Of a stretch of 64,000 bases of DNA, positions 8,650 to 17,186 are shown one piece after another. The stretch covers positions 248,001-312,000 of the forward strand of contig NZ_LOFH01000003.1 in assembly GCF_001469215.1 (NCBI RefSeq). The letters are read 5' to 3'. The notes below the pieces were generated by a model, which had not been told where the DNA came from, made no database searches, and was given only the letters and a program-made list of their open reading frames with translations. The translations under genes and the position numbers were made by a program. How positions within the stretch are numbered: position 1 is the first letter of the stretch; each line of letters starts with the position of its first letter. The stretch is from Pseudoalteromonas sp. H105 (lineage in GTDB: Bacteria; Pseudomonadota; Gammaproteobacteria; Enterobacterales; Alteromonadaceae).

Positions 8650-9876
8650 TTATTCATCACCTAATACTTTCATTTGGCTATTAGCCCAAGTGAGAGCCTC
8701 GTGATAGGAATCTGGCACTACATCAGCACCTAAAGACAATTCATCAATTATTGAATTGGCACCTTCCCAGTTAGCTTGTTCATATAATTTAACTAACCGT
8801 AAGTATTGTGCGAGTGTGCCTTTATCTTCAATAAGTGCATCTTTTATATCATTTGAAAGGGGGAGTTTTTTCATAACACTTTCCATGCTTTCATCTAATA
8901 TAGCATCCATCAATGACATCATCCCTGTAAGGAAAGCCATCCCAGTATCTTTAATCTTATGATGCTCAATTGCAAGTAACTCAGTGAAACGCGCACGAGT
9001 GAGCGATAAGCGTATTAGTTCGGCTGGCTTATCTGCAGCCACTTGGGCTGCAAACAACAAAGATAAGAATTTTTTGATTTCTTGTACGCCAAGAACAATA
9101 AGCGCTTGTTTGATCGTGCTTATTTCAGCACGTCGTTTAAATGCTGCCGAATTAGTGTAGCGTAGTAACTTATATGAAAGAGTGACATCACGCTCGAAAA
9201 CATCCGTTATTTTCTTTAAATTTATGTCCATTGAAGATGTTTCATAAAGTAATTCAGCCAGTGCCATTTGTGAAGGCGGCAGTGATTTACTTTGTACCAT
9301 TTCTGGTTTTGAGAAGAAAAACCCTTGAAAGTAGGTAAACCCGAGGTCTAACGCAAGCTGGTATTTTTCATAAGTTTCAACCTTCTCTGCAAGAAGCTTA
9401 ATTTGCGGGAAAGGTTTAATTTCTTCAATTATTTGATTAATTGTTTCTAGTTTACAGCTTAAAAAGTCGATTTTGATAATATCAATGTACGGATAAAAAT
9501 GGCGCCATACTGGCTGATGAATATAGTCATCTAAAGCGAGTGTGTAGCCTTTTTCTTTGAGATCTTTGACTATTGCTAATAAGCGCTTACCAGGCTGTAT
9601 TGTTTCAAGTATCTCAACAACAATTTGATCTTTGCCTAAAAGAGTAGGATAACCTTTTTGTAGGGTATCCAAAGTGAAATTAATGTACGCAGGTTTGTCG
9701 TCCGTTAAATCCTCTAAACCAAAATTGAATTGGCTGCCTTCAATCAGTCTTGAAGTTGCTTCATCACCATCGATGTTTGGAAAAACATTATCAACACCAT
9801 CACGAAATAGCAACTCGTAACCGATGAGTGCTTTATCACGATCTAAAATTGGTTGACGCGCAGCATAAAAGTACAT
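8650..9876 (-). CDS. EAL-HDOD two-domain signalling protein (YuxH type)
   Basis: The N-terminal half (about residues 1-200) resembles a degenerate EAL domain: it opens YAARQPILDRDKALIGYELLFRDG, where the catalytic EAL motif reads ELL, and later residues needed for c-di-GMP hydrolysis are not obvious, so it is probably not an active phosphodiesterase. The C-terminal half (about 200-390) is an HDOD domain. Such proteins are thought to act in signalling networks without metal-dependent hydrolase activity. ATG 9876 begins the conserved MYFYAARQPIL; a TTG three codons upstream is possible. Stand-alone gene, convergent with mlaA. Confidence 0.88.
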   Translation of the reverse strand: MYFYAARQPILDRDKALIGYELLFRDGVDNVFPNIDGDEATSRLIEGSQFNFGLEDLTDDKPAYINFTLDTLQKGYPTLLGKDQIVVEILETIQPGKRLLAIVKDLKEKGYTLALDDYIHQPVWRHFYPYIDIIKIDFLSCKLETINQIIEEIKPFPQIKLLAEKVETYEKYQLALDLGFTYFQGFFFSKPEMVQSKSLPPSQMALAELLYETSSMDINLKKITDVFERDVTLSYKLLRYTNSAAFKRRAEISTIKQALIVLGVQEIKKFLSLLFAAQVAADKPAELIRLSLTRARFTELLAIEHHKIKDTGMAFLTGMMSLMDAILDESMESVMKKLPLSNDIKDALIEDKGTLAQYLRLVKLYEQANWEGANSIIDELSLGADVVPDSYHEALTWANSQMKVLGDE

Positions 9877-10240
9877 AAACAACAAATCCGATTTAGTTAA
9901 ATAATAACATGGGCAATATAAGACAAATAATTAGAAATTACATTAACAATATTTTAAAACCTAATACTAAAGTGTTTATTTTTTAAAAATATATTTATTT
10001 AAGCCTAAGGTAAATAATAGTTTATTGCCATTTATCTGAACAAAAACTGCCTATTTTATTAAAATGGCTTTGCCATCAGCTATTTATTCTGAACCGGCTT
10101 GAGGTGGAGTTATTTACCCTAGCCATGATATAGTCGTGTTTTAAATTGGCTTTTAGACCAATAATGTCTTTTCATATATCTACTCTTTAGCCATTATTAG
10201 GATTAAAAACCAGACAAAAACGTCATATACGGAGGCAAAT
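9877..10240. other. AT-rich intergenic region without a gene
   Basis: This divergent interval between the HDOD gene and putP presumably holds both promoters. It is very AT-rich. I see no open frame, RNA gene or repeat. A GGAGG at about 10231-10235 is the ribosome site for putP. Confidence 0.6.
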
Positions 10241-11719
10241 TTGGAAACAGGAATGATTATTTCTTTAGCTGCATACTTTATTGTTATGCTCGGGATTGGC
10301 CTATATGCATATAAGCAGTCTACCAGTGATGTATCAGGGTACATGTTAGGAGGGCGCAGTTTGTCACCTTCTGTAGCTGCATTATCAGCGGGAGCATCCG
10401 ATATGAGTGGCTGGATTTTAATGGGGCTTCCCGGTGCCATGTTTGTAACTGGATTCAGCAGTACATGGATTGCTATTGGTTTAGTTCTAGGGGCATGGTT
10501 AAATTACTTTTTAGTGGCTCCACGACTACGTGTTTATACAGAAAAAGCAAACGACTCTATCACTATCCCAGATTACTTTTCTAACCGTTTTACAGATAAA
10601 TCAAACTTATTGCGCGTTGTATCAGCGGTTGTAATTATTGTGTTTTTTACACTTTATACTTCTTCAGGGGTAGTCGCTGGGGGTAAGTTGTTTGAAAGCT
10701 CATTCGGTTTATCTTACGAAATGGGATTATATGTCACGACGGGTGTTGTTGTTGTTTATACATTATTTGGTGGTTTTTTGGCGGTAAGCTTAACTGACTT
10801 TGTACAAGGTTGTATTATGTTTGTTGCATTGATTCTTGTGCCTAGTGTTGCCTATTCATTGCTTGAGCAACCCTTAGCGTCAACCTTGAACAGTGTAAAT
10901 CCTGATATGCTAAATTGGATAGGGGCGGGCTCCGCTCTTGGCATTATCTCAGCTATGGCATGGGGTCTAGGATATTTTGGGCAACCGCATATTATCGTTC
11001 GTTTTATGTCAGTTCGTAGTGTTAAGGATATGCCAACAGCGCGTCGTATCGGTATGAGTTGGATGATTATTGCCGCAATAGGTGCTGTGGGCACGGGGTT
11101 ATTTGGGGCCGCATACACTTATGAAAATAATATTGTTGTTGATGATCCTGAAACAATTTTCTTAATTCTATCTGAATTGTTATTCCACCCATTGATTGCT
11201 GGGTTTTTACTTGCTGCTATTTTAGCTGCAATAATGAGTACTATTTCTTCACAGTTACTCGTAAGCTCCAGTTCATTAACGGAAGACTTTTACAAAACGT
11301 TCTTACGTAAAGAAGCATCCGATCTGGAGCTCGTCACTGTAGGACGAATTAGTGTTGCGCTAGTTGCTATATGTGCAATCTACCTTGCTTATGACCGCGA
11401 CAGTTCGATCCTCGATCTAGTGAGTAATGCGTGGGCTGGGTTTGGCGCTGCATTTGGTCCACTTGTATTGTTTAGTCTTTATTGGAAGCGAATGAACTTT
11501 GCAGGGGCACTTGCGGGAATGCTTGTAGGGGCTACTACTGTATTAGTATGGATATATGCACCCATCACGATAGATGGTGAAGCATTAAGTAGTGTGATTT
11601 ATGAAATTGTTCCAGGGTTTATATTATCCAGTATTGCAATAGTACTGGTAAGTCTATTAACACCAGCACCAAACGATGAAATTACAACACTCTTTGATGA
11701 AGTTGAACAATCATTGTAA
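10241..11719 (+). CDS. putP: Sodium/proline symporter PutP
   Basis: SSS-family transporter of 492 residues with about 13 membrane segments. The Na+-site region SAGASDMSGWILMGLPGAMF near residue 47 and the GYFGQPHIIVRFMS segment near 247 are typical of PutP. The start is TTG at 10241, because a GGAGG lies five bases before it, whereas the next ATG (10253) would be 17 bases away. No putA proline dehydrogenase gene is adjacent, so the protein may serve proline nutrition or osmoprotection. A 19-base perfect hairpin follows. Confidence 0.92.
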   Translation: METGMIISLAAYFIVMLGIGLYAYKQSTSDVSGYMLGGRSLSPSVAALSAGASDMSGWILMGLPGAMFVTGFSSTWIAIGLVLGAWLNYFLVAPRLRVYTEKANDSITIPDYFSNRFTDKSNLLRVVSAVVIIVFFTLYTSSGVVAGGKLFESSFGLSYEMGLYVTTGVVVVYTLFGGFLAVSLTDFVQGCIMFVALILVPSVAYSLLEQPLASTLNSVNPDMLNWIGAGSALGIISAMAWGLGYFGQPHIIVRFMSVRSVKDMPTARRIGMSWMIIAAIGAVGTGLFGAAYTYENNIVVDDPETIFLILSELLFHPLIAGFLLAAILAAIMSTISSQLLVSSSSLTEDFYKTFLRKEASDLELVTVGRISVALVAICAIYLAYDRDSSILDLVSNAWAGFGAAFGPLVLFSLYWKRMNFAGALAGMLVGATTVLVWIYAPITIDGEALSSVIYEIVPGFILSSIAIVLVSLLTPAPNDEITTLFDEVEQSL

Positions 11720-11731
11720 CGCATTAAAATG

Positions 11732-11772
11732 AAACACTAAAAAAGGAGCTTATAGCTCCTTTTTTAGTGTTT
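11732..11772. terminator. Bidirectional terminator between putP and yebG
   Basis: A perfect 19-base inverted repeat (arms 11732-11750 and 11754-11772, loop TAT) has A and T tracts inside its arms. It serves putP on the plus strand and yebG on the minus strand. Confidence 0.9.
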
Positions 11773-11785
11773 ATGTACTGGACCT

Positions 11786-12088
11786 TTATGCCGTACTTTT
11801 GATATCAGTGACTTTCTCTGAATCTTTTTTAGATTTGGTGACTGGTTTGGTTGACGTGTCTTTTGCGCCTTTAAGCACATTAATAAAGTCATCTTTGCTC
11901 TTTGCTATTTCCAGTGCGAGCGATTCAATTTGCTGTTCACTGAGTGGTACGTCTACCTTTTCTAGCATTACTTCTAGAGACTCAGCAATGTCGAGCATTT
12001 TGTCATAAGCATCAGCTTCTTTTTTAGTAGTAAACGTCATACGCTCAACTCCGCTTCTTTCTACAACATATTTAACAACAACAGCCAT
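11786..12088 (-). CDS. yebG: SOS-inducible DNA damage protein YebG
   Basis: The first 40 residues (AVVVKYVVERSGVERMTFTTKKEADAYDKMLDIA) closely follow the YebG family. The 100-residue product has a variable Lys-rich tail. YebG is a small LexA-regulated protein of unclear biochemical role in E. coli. A near-perfect LexA box lies about 50 bases upstream of the start, which independently supports the call. Single-gene unit. Confidence 0.93.
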   Translation of the reverse strand: MAVVVKYVVERSGVERMTFTTKKEADAYDKMLDIAESLEVMLEKVDVPLSEQQIESLALEIAKSKDDFINVLKGAKDTSTKPVTKSKKDSEKVTDIKSTA

Positions 12089-12138
12089 GATATCTCCTGC
12101 TAACGTGCTTTTGTGTAATGTTACACACTGAATTAGGT

Positions 12139-12158
12139 TACTGTTTTTATATACAGTA
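12139..12158 (-). promoter_or_regulatory. LexA/SOS box of yebG
   Basis: TACTGTTTTTATATACAGTA matches the LexA consensus: CTGT and ACAG half sites with eight A/T bases between, plus the flanking TA on both sides. It sits 51 bases upstream of the yebG ATG, where a promoter is expected. Seen directly; LexA control is inferred from family knowledge. Confidence 0.9.
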
Positions 12159-12351
12159 ATTGTTTATGTGTACTTTTGCAAGTTAACATTTTTATTTTTT
12201 TATTATAGGTACATTTGACAAATTCATGACAGTTTACTTTATTTAATAAGTCGCACTTTTGTAGTGTCTAGTTTAGTTTGATTAGTTAAAAGGACGGTAA
12301 CATTATTTCACTATTAATTGAGTCCAAGTATGGACATCACGGAGGAAAAAC

Positions 12352-12648
12352 ATGAAGTTTTTAAGTTTAATAGTTACTTTACTTGGCTTAGCCATCGTTA
12401 GCCCAAGTTATGCAGTTGATAATAAGTCAGCAATGGCTAGCAGTATGAACAAAGCTGAAGTAATTAATATAAATAAAGCCAATATTGATCAATTGATTAC
12501 CTTACCCGGTATTGGGAAATCTAAAGCTCAGGCAATTGTTGACTTCAGAGACAAGCAAGGAGCATTTAAGTCAGTAGCAGAGTTGGCTCAAGTTAAAGGG
12601 ATTGGCGATAAACTATTGGCAAAATTAGAAGGGAAGGTTGTACTGTGA
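12352..12648 (+). CDS. ComEA-family helix-hairpin-helix DNA-binding protein
   Basis: A 98-residue exported protein with a signal peptide (MKFLSLIVTLLGLAIVSPSYA) and two helix-hairpin-helix motifs (LITLPGIGKSKAQAIVDFRD and LAQVKGIGDKLLAKLEG). Periplasmic ComEA-like proteins of gammaproteobacteria bind incoming DNA during transformation; this is the short form without a membrane anchor. A good GGAGG lies about nine bases upstream. No other competence gene is adjacent. Confidence 0.9.
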   Translation: MKFLSLIVTLLGLAIVSPSYAVDNKSAMASSMNKAEVININKANIDQLITLPGIGKSKAQAIVDFRDKQGAFKSVAELAQVKGIGDKLLAKLEGKVVL

Positions 12649-12695
12649 GCAAAACTGCGAGTTTCATATCCTTCCTTTAAATGAAACTCCAGCTG

Positions 12696-12717
12696 AAGGC
12701 GAGTTAAACCTCGCCTT
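12696..12717. terminator. Terminator downstream of the comEA-like gene
   Basis: AAGGCGAG and CTCGCCTT pair around a six-base loop and are followed by TTTAAATT. The right arm overlaps the stop codon of the convergent small membrane gene. A second hairpin, GAGTTTCAT with ATGAAACTC (12659-12688), lies just upstream. Confidence 0.7.
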
Positions 12718-13015
12718 TTAAATTACGATGATGTTTAAGGGCTTCAGGCAAAAATGGTTTTGAAAAGGCAATTTCAACAGGCGTCGTTAAAAGGGGGTAA
12801 CTAATTCCCGCAATGAGGAGTCCAAGCAGCATTAACCAGCCCTCTATGTATATTAGAGAAGCAAACACGGGTGATAAAAGTAATAACTTTACGATACGTA
12901 AATTGATTTTTTGTATTGGTGAAATCATCGATAAAGCAATCGCTATAACTTGCTGGCGTTCACGTACTTTGAGGTGGCTTAACTGTGCTACCTGACTTGA
13001 AAAAATCGTAATCAT
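12704..13015 (-). CDS. Small hypothetical inner-membrane protein downstream of dsbB
   Basis: A 103-residue protein with a polar N-terminal third containing a basic stretch (HLKVRERQQ), two closely spaced hydrophobic segments (about 45-80), and a polar tail. I do not recognise a characterised family. Its ATG (13015) overlaps the final base of the dsbB stop, so it is co-transcribed and translationally coupled with dsbB. A link to disulfide formation is possible but rests only on position. Confidence 0.75.
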   Translation of the reverse strand: MITIFSSQVAQLSHLKVRERQQVIAIALSMISPIQKINLRIVKLLLLSPVFASLIYIEGWLMLLGLLIAGISYPLLTTPVEIAFSKPFLPEALKHHRNLKGEV

Positions 13016-13527
13016 TATAAACTCTTTTTAACCAATAAACGTGACAATGCTACACCAATAAACACGACACTGAATGCAGCAAAAATAACTTCCATCCACG
13101 CGGGCATACTCAAACCTAAAAATTGCCAATCAATGTTTCCGCAATCCCCAGTGGCTGCAAAAAAGTGGGGGATCCACTCATGCAGTGGTAATGGAAAATT
13201 TGGTTCAAATGCACATGTAAAAGCAAATGGGTCTGTTGTTGTTTGCATATCAATATGCTCTCGGGCTAGCAGTAAACCCCATATACAGGATACGCCCCAA
13301 ATCACTATAGCGCTCACACGGAACACCATATTGTGTGGATTAATAGTGCCAATTATGCCCGCAATTAATAGACCTAACATTGCTGTGCGCTGGTAAATAC
13401 ACATTATGCAAGGCTCTAAACCCATTTGATATTGAAAAAATAAAGCGGTCACTTCAAATGTGAATGCTATTAATGCTAATAAACCCCAAGAGGTGCGTTT
13501 TTGCGCTAAATTTGCTAACCAATTCAT
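13015..13527 (-). CDS. dsbB: Disulfide bond formation protein DsbB
   Basis: Four-helix inner-membrane quinone reductase that reoxidises DsbA. The first redox pair is C40-I-M-C43 in GLEPCIMCIYQR. The second periplasmic loop supplies the other pair (TCAFEPNFPLPLHEW and ATGDCGNIDW). Length 170 is standard. In E. coli dsbB neighbours nhaB and fadR; here fadR is the next gene but nhaB is missing. Confidence 0.95.
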   Translation of the reverse strand: MNWLANLAQKRTSWGLLALIAFTFEVTALFFQYQMGLEPCIMCIYQRTAMLGLLIAGIIGTINPHNMVFRVSAIVIWGVSCIWGLLLAREHIDMQTTTDPFAFTCAFEPNFPLPLHEWIPHFFAATGDCGNIDWQFLGLSMPAWMEVIFAAFSVVFIGVALSRLLVKKSL

Positions 13528-13564
13528 TGTGTTTCCAATTAAAATCTTTATCGCAGATTATGAC

Positions 13565-13950
13565 CTAGTATTCAATCAAGGTGCAAGTATAAACCTGACG
13601 GGAGTAATTAAATAACCTCTGCTCTGGATGATAAACACACGAAACAATAAGCTTCCAGCCTGAGGTCTTTAGCGATAGCGAGACGGGTTTCCGGAGCGGA
13701 CGTTTTTCCATTGCAAATCAATTCAACGCCGTTAGCGTTGCTAACAACTGCCGCCGTGTCGATAGGTAATGTTTAGGTAAATATCACTTTGTTTAATAAA
13801 GTGCAGATGCCCCAGTCTGTAGTGTGGTTAAACTCACTACGCTTTCTGTGCAGAGAAAAGCCTGCTGAGTACCTTTATTCTGTAAGGGTCGAAGTGACGT
13901 TTCAGCTGAACCATTGCAGATAGCAAGTGCGTTCGTTTTTGTTTAAGCAT
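13565..13950 (-). repeat. Candidate dispersed repeat or non-coding element in the dsbB-fadR gap
   Basis: This stretch is less AT-rich than the flanks and contains hairpins (AACGC/GCGTT near 13726-13740; TAGTG/CACTA near 13820-13839). Read on the minus strand it holds two short frames: 48 codons (13711 to 13565, beginning MEKRPLRKPVSLSLKTSGWK) and 37 codons (13950 to 13837, beginning MLKQKRTHLLSAMVQLKRHF). Neither has a clear ribosome site. My impression that such short frames recur in Pseudoalteromonas genomes comes from memory, not from a search. It may be a dispersed repeat, a structured RNA, or debris left by loss of nhaB. Confidence 0.4.
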
Positions 13951-14143
13951 ATAAATTTCATTTAACTCATATTACCCCCAATTTTGGGATCGTGGAGTTT
14001 ATATTTTTTATCAGTACGGTTACATCTACAATTTAAAAAAAGAGCGCAGAGGAATTACTTTACTTGTTAGTTTTTAACCATCTGGTACAATCAGTCAGTT
14101 AATCTTGAAAGTGATGTAATGTGATAACTCGAGTGGGAATTGA

Positions 14144-14857
14144 ATGAGAATTTTTAAAGCAAAAAGTCCAGCTGGCTTTGCAGAAGAGTACATTGTTGAA
14201 TCAATCTGGAATGGGGATTTCCCACCTGGTTCGATACTTCCTGCTGAACGCGAATTATCAGAATTAATCGGCGTAACGCGTACGACCTTACGTGAAGTGC
14301 TTCAACGCCTAGCCCGTGACGGTTGGCTGACAATACAGCACGGTAAACCTACTCGGGTTAATAACTTTTGGGAAACCTCTGGTTTAAATATCCTTGAAAC
14401 TCTTGCTCGTCTTGATGAAGACAAAATGCCAGAGCTTACAGATCAACTGCTTTCTGCACGTACTAATATCAGTGCAATCTATACGCGTGCTGCAATCAAA
14501 CTAGCGCCAGAACGTGTAATTGAAATTCTTTCACAAAGCGATGAACTTGAAGACAGTGCTCAAGCGTTTGCTGATTACGATTATAAAGTCCATCATGAAT
14601 TAGCGGTTGCGGGTAATAACCGTATTTATGTGCTCATTCTCAATGGCTTTAGAGGTTTTTATTCAAAAATAGGCTGTCATTACTTTTCAGATCCCGGTAC
14701 TCGCGAGTTAGCTCGTCAGTTTTATAAAGACTTAACTGTGTTAGCTGAAAATCGCGAACACGATGGTGCTATTTCTATGATGCGTAAATATGGTCATCAA
14801 ACAGGTGAGATTTGGCAAAAAATTCGTGGTGATATGCCCGAAGACATAATGGACTAA
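14144..14857 (+). CDS. fadR: Fatty acid metabolism regulator FadR
   Basis: GntR-family regulator of 237 residues. The N-terminal winged helix (about 1-75) includes [77 protein letters not shown], split here by eye into recognition helix and wing; the C-terminal half is the acyl-CoA-binding FadR domain. It represses beta-oxidation genes and activates fabA/fabB in relatives. It stands alone, followed by a strong terminator. Confidence 0.94.
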   Translation: MRIFKAKSPAGFAEEYIVESIWNGDFPPGSILPAERELSELIGVTRTTLREVLQRLARDGWLTIQHGKPTRVNNFWETSGLNILETLARLDEDKMPELTDQLLSARTNISAIYTRAAIKLAPERVIEILSQSDELEDSAQAFADYDYKVHHELAVAGNNRIYVLILNGFRGFYSKIGCHYFSDPGTRELARQFYKDLTVLAENREHDGAISMMRKYGHQTGEIWQKIRGDMPEDIMD

Positions 14858-14874
14858 CTATATTCAAGATTAAG

Positions 14875-14898
14875 AAAACCTGCTTTTGCAGGTTTTTT
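14875..14898 (+). terminator. fadR terminator
   Basis: AAAACCTGC and GCAGGTTTT pair around a TTTT loop and run into eight T residues. Confidence 0.85.
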
Positions 14899-14948
14899 TT
14901 GTTTCCGCGTACTCAATATTTTTACGTTCCATAAATCCGATTAGTTAC

Positions 14949-14985
14949 ATCGAAAAATACGATTATCTATTTAGCCTTATTATCT
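14949..14985 (+). promoter_or_regulatory. Candidate OxyR-like operator upstream of the peroxiredoxin gene
   Basis: Four tetranucleotides at the OxyR spacing (4-7-4-7-4-7-4) read ATCG, CGAT, TTAG, ATCT; the consensus is ATAG, CTAT, ATAG, CTAT. The first pair is a perfect inverted repeat; the second is weaker. The site ends 33 bases before the proposed -35, farther than usual, so this is tentative. Confidence 0.3.
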
Positions 14986-15018
14986 CTACAATATTCCAAT
15001 AATTATGCGTGTGAGCTA

Positions 15019-15048
15019 TTGGTATTTTGTTTTTAGGTACCATTATAT
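15019..15048 (+). promoter_or_regulatory. Candidate sigma-70 promoter of the peroxiredoxin gene
   Basis: TTGGTA (15019-15024) and TTATAT (15043-15048) are separated by 18 bases and lie about 50 bases before the start codon. Confidence 0.45.
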
Positions 15049-15100
15049 AGCTAGCATTGCGTAAGCAATTAGAAATAAACTCAAATATTTGGAGAATAAA

Positions 15101-15706
15101 ATGGGTGTATTAGTAGGCCGCCAGGCACCAGACTTTACCGCTGCAGCAGTACTAGGTAACGGCGAGATCGTAGATAGCTACAATCTTCACGAAACAATCA
15201 AAGGTAAAAAAGCAGTTATCTTCTTTTACCCACTCGATTTCACTTTCGTATGTCCTTCTGAACTAATTGCTTTTGACAAGCGTTATGAAGAGTTCCAAAA
15301 GCGTGGCGTAGAAGTAATTGGTGTTTCAATCGATTCACAATTCTCGCACAACGCATGGCGTAAAACTGCTGTTGCAGACGGCGGCATCGGTGAAGTTAAA
15401 TATGCACTTGTTGCTGATGTAAAACATGAAATTTGTAAAGCGTATGATGTTGAGCATCCAGAAGCTGGCGTTGCATTTCGTGGTTCATTCTTAATTGACG
15501 AAGAAGGTAATGTACGTCACCAAGTAGTTAACGATTTACCACTTGGTCGTAACATCGACGAAATGTTACGTATGGTTGACGCACTAGCATTCCACAGCGA
15601 GCACGGTGAAGTTTGTCCTGCTGGTTGGACTGAAGGTAAAAAAGGTATGGATGCAAGCCCTGCAGGCGTAGCTAAATTCCTTTCTGAAAACGAAGGCGAC
15701 CTATAA
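15101..15706 (+). CDS. Typical 2-Cys peroxiredoxin (AhpC/Prx1 type)
   Basis: Thiol peroxidase of 201 residues that reduces H2O2 and organic hydroperoxides in the cytoplasm. The peroxidatic cysteine is C51 in FYPLDFTFVCPSEL and the resolving cysteine is C172 in GEVCPAGW. ATG 15101 is preceded by GGAG at six bases, so I prefer it to an in-frame TTG at 15089 that overlaps this ribosome site. Its regular codon use suggests high expression. No ahpF is adjacent, so thioredoxin is the likely reductant. Confidence 0.93.
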   Translation: MGVLVGRQAPDFTAAAVLGNGEIVDSYNLHETIKGKKAVIFFYPLDFTFVCPSELIAFDKRYEEFQKRGVEVIGVSIDSQFSHNAWRKTAVADGGIGEVKYALVADVKHEICKAYDVEHPEAGVAFRGSFLIDEEGNVRHQVVNDLPLGRNIDEMLRMVDALAFHSEHGEVCPAGWTEGKKGMDASPAGVAKFLSENEGDL

Positions 15707-15727
15707 TTTACGCCCAGTTCACAGAAT

Positions 15728-15757
15728 AAAAAAACCCGCCATTCGGCGGGTTTTTTT
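15728..15757 (+). terminator. Peroxiredoxin gene terminator
   Basis: AACCCGCC and GGCGGGTT pair around ATTC with A and T tracts on either side, so it could also act on the minus strand. Confidence 0.85.
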
Positions 15758-15768
15758 ATGATAACAAT

Positions 15769-16084
15769 TTAAAAAGCAAAAGACACTTTAGTATATAAAT
15801 AGCGACCACGAGGGTTATGCACTCCAGATGCATAGCCATATAAATCACTGTCACCATCACCAATTGCAAAAGGTGGCTCTTCATCAAATAAATTATTGAT
15901 GCCAAATGACACTTTCGTTGACTCAGTAATACGATAGGCTGTTTGTAAATCGACTAATACTTGAGAGTCGATAGTTCTTGATGTGTTGTTATCAAGGTTG
16001 TGTTCAAAATTATGAGATAGCACCAGCATGCTTAGAAGCAGGCGTAATATAGCCAAATAGACTACTGTCATAAATTTCAGGCTC
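15769..16084 (-). pseudogene. Remnant of a TonB-dependent receptor C-terminus
   Basis: The last 80 or so codons read as the end of a TonB-dependent outer-membrane receptor: SQVLVDLQTAYRITESTKVSFGINNLFDEEPP, then GRYLYTKVSFAF with the terminal aromatic residue needed for barrel insertion. The first part of the open frame (SLKFMTVVYLAILRLL) does not look like receptor sequence, whereas the adjacent frame reads EPEIYDSSLFGYITPASKHA and then hits a stop, which suggests a frameshift near 16010-16020. About 100 of the usual 700-900 residues remain, with no plug or signal peptide. It is wedged between the peroxiredoxin and smpB terminators. Confidence 0.75.
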
Positions 16085-16087
16085 ATA

Positions 16088-16117
16088 AAAAACGCCTAAC
16101 TAGTGTTAGGCGTTTTT
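16088..16117 (-). terminator. smpB terminator
   Basis: AAAAACGCCTAAC and GTTAGGCGTTTTT form a 13-base perfect stem around a four-base loop, directly downstream of the smpB stop. Confidence 0.85.
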
Positions 16118-16121
16118 AGAT

Positions 16122-16601
16122 TTAAACTTTATGCTTCATTAAACGTTCTTTTTCACGAGACCAGTCTTTGTTCTTACCATCCTCGCGTTTATCATGCATT
16201 TTCTTACCTTTGCCAAGGTGAAACTCAAGTTTAACCCAGCACTTTTTCCAGTACATCGCTGTGGCAATAAGTGAGTAGCCGTCTCGCTCGGTTGCCCCAA
16301 CTAAGCGGTCTAGCTCTCGTCTACTTAGGAGAAGCTTTCGATAACGAAGAGGATCACAAATAACGTGGGTGGAAGCACTATTTAAAGGCTGTATTTGACT
16401 GCCCAGCAAAAAAGCTTCGCCATTTTTTAGGTGAATGTAAGTCTCTGAGATATTTACTTTGCCTGCTCGGATACTTTTAACTTCCCAGCCCTGCAGTTCA
16501 ACACCTGCTTCAAACTTGTCGTGTAAAAAATACTCATGTCGTGCTTTTTTATTTAGCGCGATGGTATTGCTTGTCGATTTAGATGATTTTTTCTTAGCCA
16601 T
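16122..16601 (-). CDS. smpB: SsrA (tmRNA)-binding protein SmpB
   Basis: The 159-residue OB-fold protein delivers tmRNA to stalled ribosomes. Characteristic segments are [38 protein letters not shown], and the basic tail [26 protein letters not shown], which probes the empty mRNA channel. The tmRNA gene itself is not seen in this window. It is divergent from ratA. Confidence 0.96.
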   Translation of the reverse strand: MAKKKSSKSTSNTIALNKKARHEYFLHDKFEAGVELQGWEVKSIRAGKVNISETYIHLKNGEAFLLGSQIQPLNSASTHVICDPLRYRKLLLSRRELDRLVGATERDGYSLIATAMYWKKCWVKLEFHLGKGKKMHDKREDGKNKDWSREKERLMKHKV

Positions 16602-16745
16602 AGTGGCCCATATTATACGTAAAGCTATGCTTTTTACATCGATTTTTTATATTTACCTATAAAACTTGATGTAAATAAAGCGCCAGTAATGTTTGGGTAA
16701 AAACGCAAAGCTTGCTAAAATTCGCCCACACAGTTGGGAGTGAGT

Positions 16746-17186
16746 ATGCCACAAATAGAAAAAAGTGCGCTAGTTATGTATAGCAGCAAAGAGATGTTTA
16801 ATTTAGTTAATGATGTAGATGCATACCCTGAATTTTTACCGCATTGTTCTGACGCAAAAATAATAACTCAGCAATCGAATATGATGACGGCGAGTTTAGA
16901 AATTTCCAAAGCGGGTATTAAAAAATGGTTTACAACAGAAAATACATTTGTTGATGAACACACAGTAACACTTCGTTTGGTGGATGGACCTTTCAAGGCA
17001 TTAAAAGGCCAGTGGCATTTTAGAACGCTTGATGACCGTGCGTGTAAAGTTGAACTACGTCTTGAATTTGAGTTCGCGAGTAAGCTTATTGAGCTTGCAT
17101 TTGGCAAAATATTTAATGATGTTGCAAAGAATATGGTGAATGCTTTTACTCAAAGAGCAAAAACGGTGTATGGTCCCCGATTATGA
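16746..17186 (+). CDS. ratA: RatA / COQ10-like START-domain protein
   Basis: A START/polyketide-cyclase-like protein of 146 residues. The N-terminus MPQIEKSALVMYSSKEMFNLVNDVDAYPEFLPHC is the family signature. E. coli RatA was reported to block 70S ribosome association, while the fold relates to COQ10 ubiquinone-binding proteins; the physiological role is unsettled. I chose ATG 16746 (MPQIEKS) with GGGAG upstream over ATG 16734. It overlaps ratB by four bases (17183-17186). Confidence 0.93.
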   Translation: MPQIEKSALVMYSSKEMFNLVNDVDAYPEFLPHCSDAKIITQQSNMMTASLEISKAGIKKWFTTENTFVDEHTVTLRLVDGPFKALKGQWHFRTLDDRACKVELRLEFEFASKLIELAFGKIFNDVAKNMVNAFTQRAKTVYGPRL

